Assembly: GCA_021789975.1 (NCBI GenBank)
Contig: JAJYIT010000011.1
Coordinates: forward strand, 1-64,000
Length of the DNA: 64,000 bases
From: Bacteroidota bacterium
GTDB lineage: Bacteria; Bacteroidota; Ignavibacteria; Kryptoniales; JAKASW01
Reading direction: 5' to 3'
Position 1 is the stretch's first letter. Each line of letters begins with the position of its first letter. Below are positions 17,755-26,475 of this stretch, in pieces. A program made the translations under genes and the position numbers. Under the pieces are notes generated by a model that did no database searches, had not been told where the DNA came from, and was given only the letters and a program-made list of their open reading frames with translations.

Positions 17755-19031
17755 TGAAGGAAAAAACCGATCCACATGATGAACTTCTCCCCAACCTGTT
17801 CAGGTCTGAGTATGCTAGGATAACGGCCGTGATAAGCCGCTGCTTCAGCTTGGAACATTTCGAGACAGCGGAAGACATCGCCAGTGAGACTTTCTTGAAA
17901 GCAGCCGAAGTGTGGAGTGTAAACGGCGTCCCTGAAAACCCAAGGGCCTGGCTCTATACCGTCGCGAAGAATAAAGCGAAGGACTACCTCAAGCGAGTCT
18001 CGATATTTGAGATGAAGGTTAAAGGCGAAATCGAACTTGAGGAAAGTTATCGAACCGAATCCCTCAGTCAATCCGAACGGGATATCGTTTTTACTGAGCA
18101 AGCGATTGCCGACAGTCAGCTGGCCATGATCTTTGCTGTCTGTAATCCGGCCAACTCAACTGAAGCGCAAATCTCCCTGGCACTTCAAATTCTCTGCGGG
18201 TTCAGTATAGAACAAATCGCCAATGCATTTCTCGCGAAGACGGAGACGATAAAGAAACGGCTGCTGCGTGCCAGAACAAATCTTCGCAACGATAACTTTC
18301 GAATCGACGTGTTGAAGGAAGATGCCGTACAGTCAAGGGTCGATGTGGTCCTAAGGACCTTGTATCTCCTATTTAATGAAGGCTATTCTTCCCAATCCGG
18401 AAACCGGTTAATCAGTAAAGATCTTTGTTTGGAAGCCATCAGGCTGACACTAGTTTTGACGGACAATCCGCTGACGAATACGCCCGAGGTCAACGCCCTG
18501 CTTGCCCTGATGTGTTATCAAGCATCGAGGCTCGACGCCAGAACGGATGACACCGGACAAATGATACTGTTCGAGCAGCAGGATAGGTCATTGTGGAATC
18601 AGGAATTCATTGATAAGGGAATTTACTATCTGGTCAATGCCTGTTCGGGAAACGAAATCTCAAAATACCATTTGGAAGCGGCTATTGCTTACTGGCACAC
18701 TACGCCCGCCGACAACGACAAATGGGAACATATTCTACAGCTGTACAATCAGTTGATCATCACAGAATACTCACCGGCAACAGCCTTGAACAGAACCTTT
18801 GCTCTCGCGAAAGTCTGCGGAAACGAAAGGGGAATAAGAGAAGCCGAGCTGGTCGCTCTGTACGGAAATCACTACTATCATGCTCTCCTCGGCTACTTAT
18901 ATGCGGATATAGATGTCGACAAATCGATTGCTCACTATGAAGAAGCCATAAGTTCGACCAGGTCTATGGCGGAAAAGAAAAACCTGGCAAAGGAATTGGA
19001 ACGGCTCACAAGAGTAAAGACAGGCAGCTGA
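17754..19031 (+). CDS. ECF42-type RNA polymerase sigma factor
   Basis: 425 residues. Region sigma-2 lies near 15-85 (EYARITAVISRCFSLEHFET, ASETFLKAAEVW, PRAWLYTVAKNKAKDYLKR) and region sigma-4 near 135-185 (LALQILCGFSIEQIANAFL, TIKKRLLRARTNLR). The long extension (190-425, beginning FNEGYSS, with SNPALTNTPEVNALLAL-like helices) is the TPR-like tail that defines ECF42 and replaces an anti-sigma factor. It overlaps the YCII gene by one base. It probably activates its own pair; no matching promoter was identified. Confidence 0.9.
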   Translation: MKEKTDPHDELLPNLFRSEYARITAVISRCFSLEHFETAEDIASETFLKAAEVWSVNGVPENPRAWLYTVAKNKAKDYLKRVSIFEMKVKGEIELEESYRTESLSQSERDIVFTEQAIADSQLAMIFAVCNPANSTEAQISLALQILCGFSIEQIANAFLAKTETIKKRLLRARTNLRNDNFRIDVLKEDAVQSRVDVVLRTLYLLFNEGYSSQSGNRLISKDLCLEAIRLTLVLTDNPLTNTPEVNALLALMCYQASRLDARTDDTGQMILFEQQDRSLWNQEFIDKGIYYLVNACSGNEISKYHLEAAIAYWHTTPADNDKWEHILQLYNQLIITEYSPATALNRTFALAKVCGNERGIREAELVALYGNHYYHALLGYLYADIDVDKSIAHYEEAISSTRSMAEKKNLAKELERLTRVKTGS

Positions 19032-19138
19032 ATCGCTTACCCTGTATACTAATTATCAAAAATCCCGGCGACCGGTCGGGTAACTATCTGGGACTCATTC
19101 TCATTAATGAAAATCAAACAAAGGAAATCAGATGACAC

Positions 19139-19735
19139 ATGAACTTTAATCTTGCATCACTTGAACCGGCGAACCGGTATAAGCTCCTAAACAGTATCAT
19201 AATTCCTCGCCCGATAGCATGGATCACGACTGTTGACGAAAATGGAACCGTAAATGCGGCACCATTCAGTTGGTTCAATCTCATCGGGATCGATCCGCCA
19301 ATCGTTACGGTTGGACCGCAATACCGTTACAACTTCAAAGAAGGTGTCAAAGATACTCCTCGCAACATACGGAGCGGCGGGACTTTCGTGATCAATGTCG
19401 TGAATGAAGAATTGGCAGAGAAGATGGACCGCACTTCGGCATCCTTGCCCCACGATGTAAGCGAAGTAGAGGAACAAAACCTGAAGCTTGCGCCCTCAGT
19501 TACTTTAAGCGTGCCGCGCATCGCCGACGCTCCCGCCGCCATCGAATGCCGCGAACACACAACGATGTTCATAGGAAATACACGCATTATTATCGGTGGA
19601 GCTTTGCATCTGTGGATCAAAGACGAACTGGTGGATCCCTGTAGGTTCTTCGTGAATATGGACGCAATGCGTCTGATCGGGCGCGGAGGTGCAAGGCGGT
19701 ATATCCGCACAGGAGACTTTTTCGAGATCGCATAA
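19139..19735 (+). CDS. Flavin reductase-like FMN-binding protein
   Basis: 198 residues of the flavin reductase split-barrel fold. Seen: LLNSIIIPRPIAWITTVDEN at residue 16, NAAPFSWFNLIGIDPPIV near 40, KDTPRNIRSGGTFVINVVNE near 72. These are the FMN-binding segments of the DIM6/NTAB-type family. The start lies just past a GACACATG stretch where the ribosome site is weak. Substrate is unknown. A second, distinct member of the fold is encoded at 28936-29538. Confidence 0.85.
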   Translation: MNFNLASLEPANRYKLLNSIIIPRPIAWITTVDENGTVNAAPFSWFNLIGIDPPIVTVGPQYRYNFKEGVKDTPRNIRSGGTFVINVVNEELAEKMDRTSASLPHDVSEVEEQNLKLAPSVTLSVPRIADAPAAIECREHTTMFIGNTRIIIGGALHLWIKDELVDPCRFFVNMDAMRLIGRGGARRYIRTGDFFEIA

Positions 19736-19919
19736 CTGCGATCACGTTCACCCCGCCCGCAATTATTTGGAAACCGCGGATGAACAGAACGATATGGTGG
19801 TACACTCCGATGCTCACTACATGCACGGTCGCTTGGAGAATAGTATTTCAGAAAGGATTCTTGAGTATGGGCAAATCTGTGAAAGCGGAATACCGAGATT
19901 ATGCTGTGCCCGGAGATAC

Positions 19920-20441
19920 ATGCCCGTTTCATCATTCTTCAAAGGGAGTACCTTGTCGGCTGAATCATCAGGCAAAATACCCGTCAACCTGCATCCCGCC
20001 TGGATTGGAGCCATCTTCGGCGTACTTGTCGGGGTCGGGTTCATGATGAGTCCGGTAGTTATCGCACTCAGGCTGGGAGAATTTGGCGTAGACTTCGGCT
20101 GGTGATTACCAGTCACTGTCACCCTGGCATCCATTGCCTTTGGCACAATTCAGGGGTGGTTTTTGTTTAGAAAGAATGAAGAGCGATCAAGTATGGCTTT
20201 CGGACTTACGTTCAAAGTGGACGATAAGACATTAGAGAGATACAAGAAATCAGGCAACAGCCTCAGCGAAGCATCTGGCGTTGACAATCCGGTTCTTCCA
20301 GTGCCCGCAGTTTTCGTTGTCGGGACCGACGGTACAATCTTGTTCGAGCAAGTGAACCCTAATCATAAGGTGAGACTTACCCCCCAGATGCTTCTCGCAA
20401 TCCTGAAGGCGGAGAATAGCTACAAGGGAGCACCACGATAG
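19920..20441 (+). pseudogene. Chimeric remnant: membrane segment joined to peroxiredoxin C-terminus
   Basis: From the ATG at 19920 a short membrane protein reads PAWIGAIFGVLVGVGFMMSP and ends at a TGA (20103). The same frame continues LPVTVTLASIAFGTIQGWFL, FRKNEERSS, then directly into FGLTFKVDDKTLERYKKSGN and LPVPAVFVVGTDGTILFEQV NPNHKVRL. The last part matches the C-terminal third of a peroxiredoxin (AhpC/TSA) without its catalytic N-terminal cysteine. So fragments of two genes are fused in one frame, with one nonsense codon. Confidence 0.6.
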
Positions 20442-20488
20442 GCTGCCGTATGATCTCGCCGGCTTGACCGTAATCGATAAGGAGAGAA

Positions 20489-21349
20489 ATGCTAAAGGAC
20501 TTGAGGAGCAAGCTTGTTGCAAGGTTAATGTCGCGGCATGTTGCAGGTCCGGGAATAAGTGATGCGCTGCCGATTTGCAGGTGGGCGGATGCACGCGGTA
20601 TTCGGACCAACATTGAGCCCTGGCCATTTGCAAATGAAAGTGCGAACAGCATGAAGAGGAATTATATTACCGCGGCCAGATCGGTGGGACCTCAAATACG
20701 CGATTGCACTCTCGGTTTGAAACTTCCTGCTATCGGCTATGATCAAGGTCTGTTTGCGGAAGTGGCGGATGCTGCACAGGCGGCCGGGGTCAAAATCTAT
20801 TTCGGCTCGCTTGATCACGAGTCAGCAGGCGAGTATTTCTCATTCCTCGAGAGAGTTGTCGCTCAGGGCCATCGACCTGGGTGCACGCTTCCCTCCCGGT
20901 GGATGCGCAGTCTTGATGACGTTCAGAGAGTAGTCGACCTCGGTCTCAACGTGAGGGTGGTAAAGGGGCAATGGGTGGATCCCGATTCGCCGCGCTTAGA
21001 CGATCGAAAGAACTTTCTGGAAATTGTATCGAGATTAGCAGGACGGAGTAGGCTTGTCGGTGTCGCGACTCACGATGTTCCCCTCGCTGAAACGGCGCTC
21101 GGCCGGCTTTCGAAATCAAATACCGAATTTGAGGTCGAACAGTTTTTCAGTCTGCCACTCAATTGCATGGACTTGGCAAAGCGTTTCAAATGTAATTATC
21201 GAATACATGTTACATATGGAGGAGAGGGGATTCCTTACAACACCAGGTTCGCATTTCGAAGGCCGCAGATTTTCTTTTTGATGGCCGGAGATCTTGTCGG
21301 CAGAAGGCGGTATCCCTGGGCAGGCGAGCCTCCTGACTCTGTAGTCTGA
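20489..21349 (+). CDS. Divergent proline dehydrogenase-like protein
   Basis: 286 residues. The second half carries the PRODH barrel signatures: NVRVVKGQWVDPDSPRLDDR near 155, VGVATHDVPLAET near 190, EFEVEQFFSLP near 215, then NYRIHVTYGG and a conserved RPQIFF-L end. The first part has IRDCTLGLKLPAIGYD, a TLK-like strand. The FAD-binding family oxidises proline to pyrroline-5-carboxylate, but several family residues differ (VKGAY is VKGQW; FEFQ-LYG is FEVEQFFSLP), so the substrate could be another cyclic amine. A clear ribosome site (GGAGAG) precedes the ATG. Confidence 0.7.
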   Translation: MLKDLRSKLVARLMSRHVAGPGISDALPICRWADARGIRTNIEPWPFANESANSMKRNYITAARSVGPQIRDCTLGLKLPAIGYDQGLFAEVADAAQAAGVKIYFGSLDHESAGEYFSFLERVVAQGHRPGCTLPSRWMRSLDDVQRVVDLGLNVRVVKGQWVDPDSPRLDDRKNFLEIVSRLAGRSRLVGVATHDVPLAETALGRLSKSNTEFEVEQFFSLPLNCMDLAKRFKCNYRIHVTYGGEGIPYNTRFAFRRPQIFFLMAGDLVGRRRYPWAGEPPDSVV

Positions 21350-21554
21350 GAATGTTCTCTGCCGGGAGTGCCTTCAAGTGCGAGTCACCGGAACGTGAGG
21401 ATTCAATTCGACGAAGTGAAATCTGCTGGCTACTTACACGAGCATGGTCAGCCAGATTGAGACCAGGTCTCGCACACTTTTACCCGAGTTCCGATTTCAA
21501 GCAGAACCGGATGACGGCTATTTTGAGAAGCCCACGTGGGATCAAATTGAATTG

Positions 21555-21736
21555 ATTACGATCGCGACCATAACCTGCCCCGTATGTCGCTCATAGCACA
21601 AAACCACATGCCGATAGAATCCTGTCAGACCATTTTTAAGTGTCCTAACTGTGGCGCCGTACTTACTCTCCGGAAGGGTGAAGATTGTGTCTTCTGGTCT
21701 TATGCCGATGTAAATTGACCGCCGAAACAGGTTGAG
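21555..21736 (+). pseudogene. Remnant of a GDCCVxC-domain protein
   Basis: The family is a short Cys-rich protein of form TCP.CG...M-TDACQ-F-EC-GCG..L.PK-GDCCVFCSYG-V.CPP. Here the frames give ATITCPVCRS, then after a shift MPIESCQTIFKCPNCGAVLT, LRKGEDCVFWSYADVN, TGA, PPKQ. Two diagnostic cysteines are lost (Trp and stop codons), so metal binding is gone. Confidence 0.6.
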
Positions 21737-22152
21737 GAAACAAAAGATGTCCTCGCCTGATTAAGGATACTCATGGATAGGAACGAACACCGATGCGAAC
21801 GCATGGCGTGACTCTTGACGGCTCGGGCTAGCTGGAGATTATGATCAAACCGGCTTTCTCAGAAAACAGGGATCGCTTGAGAAAGTGCCGCCGTATTTGG
21901 AAAGATGATCGCACTGAGGTACTACAAACTGTTCCATGTTGCAGGTGAATTAAAAAAAATAGTCTCACATTCGTGTTAGAATTAGCTGTTCATCGGATTG
22001 GTGCTTATCATCACTGCTCATTTCTATGGAAACATGTCGGCAAAACTATGTCAGAAGTATTTGCATCTGTTCATCCTTTGCTGAGTTCTAGGCAGGATTG
22101 GAATTAGCCTAGAAGGCGCTTCGCTTGTACTCCGAGCGTATCCTTTAGAAAA
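21737..22152. other. Non-coding stretch
   Basis: No gene, remnant, terminator or repeat that I can defend. Short frames exist on both strands but lack ribosome sites and family motifs. Confidence 0.4.
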
Positions 22153-22455
22153 TCAATCGTCCTTTTCCGGCATCCGCCCGAATGCTCCATGGCCTGCGTG
22201 AAAGAGACCCATAACCAACACGCCAACCGCGGCAGCAGCGAATGAGGCAAATGGATGCGAAGCCGGGTGGGCGAAATAGAGAAGCCCTGCGGTCGCCACA
22301 AGCCCGAACCATCCTGCCAGAAAATTGGAGACAGGCGAACCTCCGAAGACGTTCGGATAACTCTCGTGCATGATTCCCTTAACGAAGTGGGGAAGCGCAT
22401 TGCCTCCGAATACTCCCGCAAGAAAGCTTAAGACAATTTTTACCAGCATGACCAT
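22153..22455 (-). CDS. Small three-helix membrane protein
   Basis: 100 residues with three hydrophobic stretches: LVKIVLSFLAGVFGGNALPH, NFLAGWFGLVATAGLLYFA and FASFAAAAVGVLVMGLFHAG. Sequence between helices (HFVKGIMHESYPNVFGGSP) is Gly/Pro/His-rich. The frame is compact and starts close behind CAT in a GGGGAGAA context, a good ribosome site. No named family is recognised. It lies upstream of nothing obviously related. Confidence 0.6.
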   Translation of the reverse strand: MVMLVKIVLSFLAGVFGGNALPHFVKGIMHESYPNVFGGSPVSNFLAGWFGLVATAGLLYFAHPASHPFASFAAAAVGVLVMGLFHAGHGAFGRMPEKDD

Positions 22456-22477
22456 TCTCCCCTTTATATCTATGTCT

Positions 22478-23353
22478 TCAGTGAGAAATCTCGACGCCGA
22501 TCTTTTCCTGAATCATCTCCTCGGACACTTTCCACAAGCGCCGCCCCACCTCCTTATCGTGCGAGAGACGTGACGACTCCTTTTCCATGCATTTGTAAAA
22601 GTACTTTCTGGTTACTCCCTCAACCTCCGAGGAACTGGCGAGATAAACGGAAGTCTTCGCGCCCTCTTCGACACTAATTCCCGCAACTGCAAAGACCAAT
22701 CCGCTAATCACATGGACGATGCCTTTGGTATGGCTGTTGAAGTTGGAGGAGACGAGTCCCGGGTGCAATACGTTGACGGTGATACCCGTTCCCGAGAGGC
22801 GGTCAGCGAGTTCGTATGTGAAGTAGATCTGTGCAAGTTTCGCTTGGGCATATGACGACATCCAGCTGTATCTCTGTTCAGTCTGAAGGTCTTCGAAGAT
22901 AATCTTCCCTTGAATATGTATTCCCGAGCTGACGTTGATTATTCTGGACGGTGCGCTCGCCTTTAGCGTGTCGAGAAGGAGGCTTGTGAACAAGAAGTGA
23001 GACAGGTAATTTGCCTCGAACGTGGTCTCCAAACGGTCGGTAGTCAATCGTCGTTTATTGTTGACCCCGCCTGCATTGTTGATGAGCACATTCAGCCCGG
23101 AGTATTTTGATTTGAACTCGTTGGCGGCCCGCCGGACGTCCTTCAACGATTCAAGGTCGGCCACTATCAAATCGACCTTCGCATCGTGGTACGCCTTTTC
23201 TATCTCCGATTTTACGGCTTCGCCTTTTGTGCGATTGCGGCATAGAATGACCACGGTAGCTCCCATGCGTGCCAGTTCTTGTGCCGTGACTTTGCCTATT
23301 CCGGAAGTTGCGCCTGTTACGAGACAGACTTTCTCCTTCAAGTTGTTGTTCAT
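22478..23353 (-). CDS. Short-chain dehydrogenase (retinol dehydrogenase-like)
   Basis: About 291 residues from the ATG at 23353 (MNNNLKEKVCLVTGATSGIG). The start at 23353 is preferred because CAGGG lies just upstream and earlier ATGs would overlap the upstream gene. Motifs: cofactor loop TGATSGIG, NNAGG near residue 85, catalytic Ser in VSSGIH, and YAQAK for the Tyr-Lys pair. The layout resembles RDH/WWOX-type SDRs acting on lipophilic alcohols with NADP(H). It follows an NmrA-type gene on the same strand and is likely co-transcribed with it. Confidence 0.88.
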   Translation of the reverse strand: MNNNLKEKVCLVTGATSGIGKVTAQELARMGATVVILCRNRTKGEAVKSEIEKAYHDAKVDLIVADLESLKDVRRAANEFKSKYSGLNVLINNAGGVNNKRRLTTDRLETTFEANYLSHFLFTSLLLDTLKASAPSRIINVSSGIHIQGKIIFEDLQTEQRYSWMSSYAQAKLAQIYFTYELADRLSGTGITVNVLHPGLVSSNFNSHTKGIVHVISGLVFAVAGISVEEGAKTSVYLASSSEVEGVTRKYFYKCMEKESSRLSHDKEVGRRLWKVSEEMIQEKIGVEISH

Positions 23354-23393
23354 CGATCCCTGCCATTCTCCTGTCGTCATTTCGAAATAATAA

Positions 23394-24296
23394 TCATTTT
23401 TGGCTATAAACGGCAGCAAACTCCTTCGCGAAATCTGTCAGCTTTGTCTTTCCGAGTGGTGGCGTGTTGCGGTCATAGTCTTCATACAGAACACCGGTGT
23501 TTGTTGCCGCGTTCATTTCGACCAAACCTGCGGCGATATTTGGGTTCATACCTGCGGTGATCATGCCGTTCAAAAGTTGTTGGTCAGGAATAACCACCCA
23601 TTTCAAGTCCGGCTTGCCGATAGCTGTCCCTAAGATCGTCGCAAGTTCGTTGCAGCTGACTTCATCGCTCGCTACGTAACGCACGGCTCTTCCTTTGAAT
23701 GGCGTCGAAAGTTCTTCCGCAATCGCCGCGGCAATATCTATCGGAGAGACCCACGGTTTCTTCTTGTCTCCACCATAGTTCGTCGCGATGACGCCCTGAG
23801 TTTTTATCGTTTGTATGAAGGCAAATAAGTTGTAATAGAAACCGACCGGTCGCATGAAAGTAATTGATACCTCAGACGGCAACTCCTTCAGAATATTTTC
23901 CAGATGATGATAGAAAGCGAGAATGCCATTGCCCTTGTCGGTATGTGCCCCGATGCTGCTGAGGAAGACCACTCGCTTTACACCGGATCGCTCTATTGCT
24001 TCCTTATAAATTCTTCCGAGTTCTTGAGTGTGTGCCATGAGGTCGAAGCCCTGATCAAAATAGGCGTTGCCGCCGGCGGATACCATGCAGTATATCGCAT
24101 CGGCACCCATGAAAGTGCTCGTAAGGAAATTTGCATCCTTGAACGTGCCGATGGCCGCACCCGCCCCAAGCGCTTCTATATCTTTTTGTCTCTCAGGTTT
24201 ATGGCTGATGACTGTCACCGTATGACCCTTCTTCACCAGTTCTTCAGCCAGCGGTTTGCTGATGTGTCCGAGAGATCCTGTCAATACTATCTTCAT
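23394..24296 (-). CDS. NmrA-like NAD(P)-binding protein (atypical SDR)
   Basis: 300 residues. N-terminal Rossmann loop MKIVLTGSLGHISKPLAEEL, then VISHKPER for the cofactor phosphate, and VVFLSSIGAHTDKGNG near residue 110. The catalytic Tyr-x3-Lys is absent, as in NmrA/HSCARG and NQO-type redox sensors. The substrate or partner is unknown. The ATG at 24296 follows GAGGACGGAAATG. It lies upstream of the SDR gene with a 40-base gap, suggesting a two-gene operon. Confidence 0.87.
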   Translation of the reverse strand: MKIVLTGSLGHISKPLAEELVKKGHTVTVISHKPERQKDIEALGAGAAIGTFKDANFLTSTFMGADAIYCMVSAGGNAYFDQGFDLMAHTQELGRIYKEAIERSGVKRVVFLSSIGAHTDKGNGILAFYHHLENILKELPSEVSITFMRPVGFYYNLFAFIQTIKTQGVIATNYGGDKKKPWVSPIDIAAAIAEELSTPFKGRAVRYVASDEVSCNELATILGTAIGKPDLKWVVIPDQQLLNGMITAGMNPNIAAGLVEMNAATNTGVLYEDYDRNTPPLGKTKLTDFAKEFAAVYSQK

Positions 24297-24385
24297 TTCC
24301 GTCCTCTCTTTTTGCTAATAAATTAAACACCAAAAGCGAGACGGAAGTATCCAAATCTACTATTTGTGTAGCCGGAAGAGAGCTT

Positions 24386-24455
24386 CTAAATCACAACCAC
24401 TATCTTCCCCATCGTCTTTCCTTCAGAAGATTGGATGGCAAAATGGGAACTGCTT
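24386..24455 (-). pseudogene. 3' end fragment of a quinone oxidoreductase gene
   Basis: On the minus strand the frame reads HFAIQSSEGKTMGKIVVVI then TAG. This matches the C-terminus of the full gene at 26476-27432 (HIETGKTTGKIVVVI). Nothing upstream in the frame continues the match, so it is a small vestige. Confidence 0.5.
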
Positions 24456-24591
24456 TCGACGCATGTCTCATGATAGATTTCCTTGACGAAATTTCACTCC
24501 CCGGCACCAAGGGGAAACGAAATTGTCGGTTCGAATTATGCTGAAGAAGCGCCGTGGTGGTGGCCTGGCTTAGGAAACTATGTGACTTCAA

Positions 24592-26028
24592 TTACTTGAT
24601 CAGTGCAAACTTCTTCACTGACGAGTAATCACCCGCCTTCAGCTCATAGAAATATATGCCGCTTGCCAAACCTACGCCGCTGAAAGTCAAGGTGTATGAG
24701 CCGGCATCTTCCTTTGAGTTTACGAGCGTGCTGACCAGCCTGCCGAGGACATCGTAGACTCGCAATGTGACGAAGCTCTTAGCTGACAGGCGGTAACTTA
24801 TTTCAGTGGTCGGATTGAACGGATTCGGGAAATTCTGGTAAAGGTGGAACATCTGAGGTATGGCACTACCCATCGGTTGTATGGCAGTGAGAGCACTGTC
24901 GTCGTACATTTCAGCCACTGCCTCAACCGTCGTGACGCCGCTCAACTCCACAGAAAGAGACACGATCCCCGTGGGAGGAACCTGCCAGTTGTCGTTGAAG
25001 AGCCCCACGCCGGGCCGCTGTCCATAGTTCCAGAGTGTGTCTGCATTTGTAAGTAGAAAGTCTTCGAACCGAACCCGCAGAGTATCGTTCAGTGCCGGCT
25101 CCCGGATTAGATTGGCGAGATAATACATATATATGCCATTGAATAGTCCGCCGTCACCGGTTCCCTCGGATCTAAGTATCCCGTTTGTCGGAGCAAAAAT
25201 GCTGTCGGCTGTGCCTGCTTCCTTTACTGCTTCGCTCAGGTAAGAAGTGTCGTGAGTAACCTGGTACAGTTCAAGCGATGCACCTACATAGGTCCCATAG
25301 TTATATGAATAGGATCCGTAATTGGGAGTGCCGACCGAGCCCGAATAACTGATGCCGTCGAGTATGACGCCTGTTTGGTGGTTCACAAGATTACTGTCGA
25401 TCCAGGCGTGGATGTTCTCTGCCCAGGTCAGGTTTGCTGTGTCCCCAAAATCCCTGTATAGTTTGCACGCGAGTATGCACGCCGGTGCGTTGGCAGGAAT
25501 GTTCTTGTACATGGTATTTGTGCTCCATCGTATTCCTCCTCCACCGGGGCTAAGGCTCCATCCTCCTTTTATAGTTGTCCAGAGTGACTGTGCCTGGTTA
25601 AGGTAGTAACTTGTGCCGGTCGCCTCGTAGGATCGCAGAAGGGCTAGCGCCATCCATTCCATATCATCGTAGTAGTTGTCGGTGAAGCCGCCTGAACCCG
25701 CTATGCCCTGGTCCAGGGCGGTCATCCTTCCGGTATAGAACGAGTCTCCGGTCCGCCGATATCCCATACCGAGTGCATCGAGCGCGTGGGCCTGCCACCA
25801 GTAATTTCGTGTTTTGCCGTAAACGGAATTTGAATAGTAAAGCTCTGCCTGGGAAAACCAGAAATTTTTGTCAAGTGCGGTCTGGGCGCTGTCTGCCCTT
25901 TCTTCCCAGAGTTTTGCACCTATGCTATCTCCGTTAGCTACGGTCATCCTGCTCGCGCAAAACGCTGCGGAAGAGGTAATCAGGGAAGTCACAATCAGGA
26001 GGAAAAAAGATCGTCTCAGTACTATCAT
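24592..26028 (-). CDS. Secreted GH76-like alpha-mannanase with T9SS tail
   Basis: 478 residues. Signal peptide (SFFLLIVTSLITSSAAFCAS), then an alpha/alpha barrel typical of glycoside hydrolase family 76. The key pair of Asp residues lies in TDNYYDDMEWMALALLRSY. Other family segments are YWWQAHALDALGMGYRRTGD and TYVGASLELYQVTHD. The last 80 residues are the type IX sorting domain (NFPNPFNPTTEISYRL, VYDVLGRLVSTLVNS, LASGIYFYELKAGD). The enzyme would cut alpha-1,6-mannan backbones outside the cell, so the organism may use fungal or algal mannans. No polysaccharide-uptake genes lie beside it. Confidence 0.82.
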   Translation of the reverse strand: MIVLRRSFFLLIVTSLITSSAAFCASRMTVANGDSIGAKLWEERADSAQTALDKNFWFSQAELYYSNSVYGKTRNYWWQAHALDALGMGYRRTGDSFYTGRMTALDQGIAGSGGFTDNYYDDMEWMALALLRSYEATGTSYYLNQAQSLWTTIKGGWSLSPGGGGIRWSTNTMYKNIPANAPACILACKLYRDFGDTANLTWAENIHAWIDSNLVNHQTGVILDGISYSGSVGTPNYGSYSYNYGTYVGASLELYQVTHDTSYLSEAVKEAGTADSIFAPTNGILRSEGTGDGGLFNGIYMYYLANLIREPALNDTLRVRFEDFLLTNADTLWNYGQRPGVGLFNDNWQVPPTGIVSLSVELSGVTTVEAVAEMYDDSALTAIQPMGSAIPQMFHLYQNFPNPFNPTTEISYRLSAKSFVTLRVYDVLGRLVSTLVNSKEDAGSYTLTFSGVGLASGIYFYELKAGDYSSVKKFALIK

Positions 26029-26313
26029 CTTGTCATCATCCTTTAGTCGTGCTATTCAATCAATGGATCTCTGTCCTCGCATCTTGTGGTTTTAAACCGG
26101 AATTATGCGAAGCTCTCAGTAGTCCCCCTCTGTTCCATAAGACAGAAGGCACTGCGGGATTTCGGATTGATGTCGCCGTCGTCCTCACAACATTCTGTCT
26201 TTTGAACATACAACCATCCGCTGGCGGTGTCAAGGCTGAAAGAGAGTTGCGATTCCTTCTTGCCAGTCCTTACTTATAGATTACACACCGCCAGAAACTC
26301 GGCTGAAAAGTGT
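26029..26313. other. Upstream region of the GH76 gene
   Basis: Should contain the promoter of the minus-strand GH76 gene. I see no clear gene or structured element here beyond the degenerate repeat that follows. Confidence 0.35.
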
Positions 26314-26400
26314 AACCACCGAGTCACCAGGGCACTAAGTGTTGTACAACGACACCAATACCAAACATTTCTCTTTGAGCCTTTGAGTCTCTGTGATTTC
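26314..26400. repeat. Degenerate copy of the octamer inverted repeat
   Basis: Left arm AACCACCGAG, TCACCAGG, GCACTAAG; right arm, reverse-complemented, AATCACAGAG, ACTCAAAG, GCTCAAAGAG. The period of eight and general form fit the family at 9223-9295, with more mismatches. Confidence 0.5.
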
Positions 26401-26475
26401 CAAAGCGGTTCTCGGCCGGGTCTATATAGAAACGGATGTATCCGAATATGGTGTAGTTGCAGCCCCAACGGCTTG

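Noticed and set aside
24400-24591. A 63-codon minus-strand frame between NmrA and GH76 genes
   Set aside because: It is out of frame with the quinone oxidoreductase vestige that it overlaps and has no family signs.
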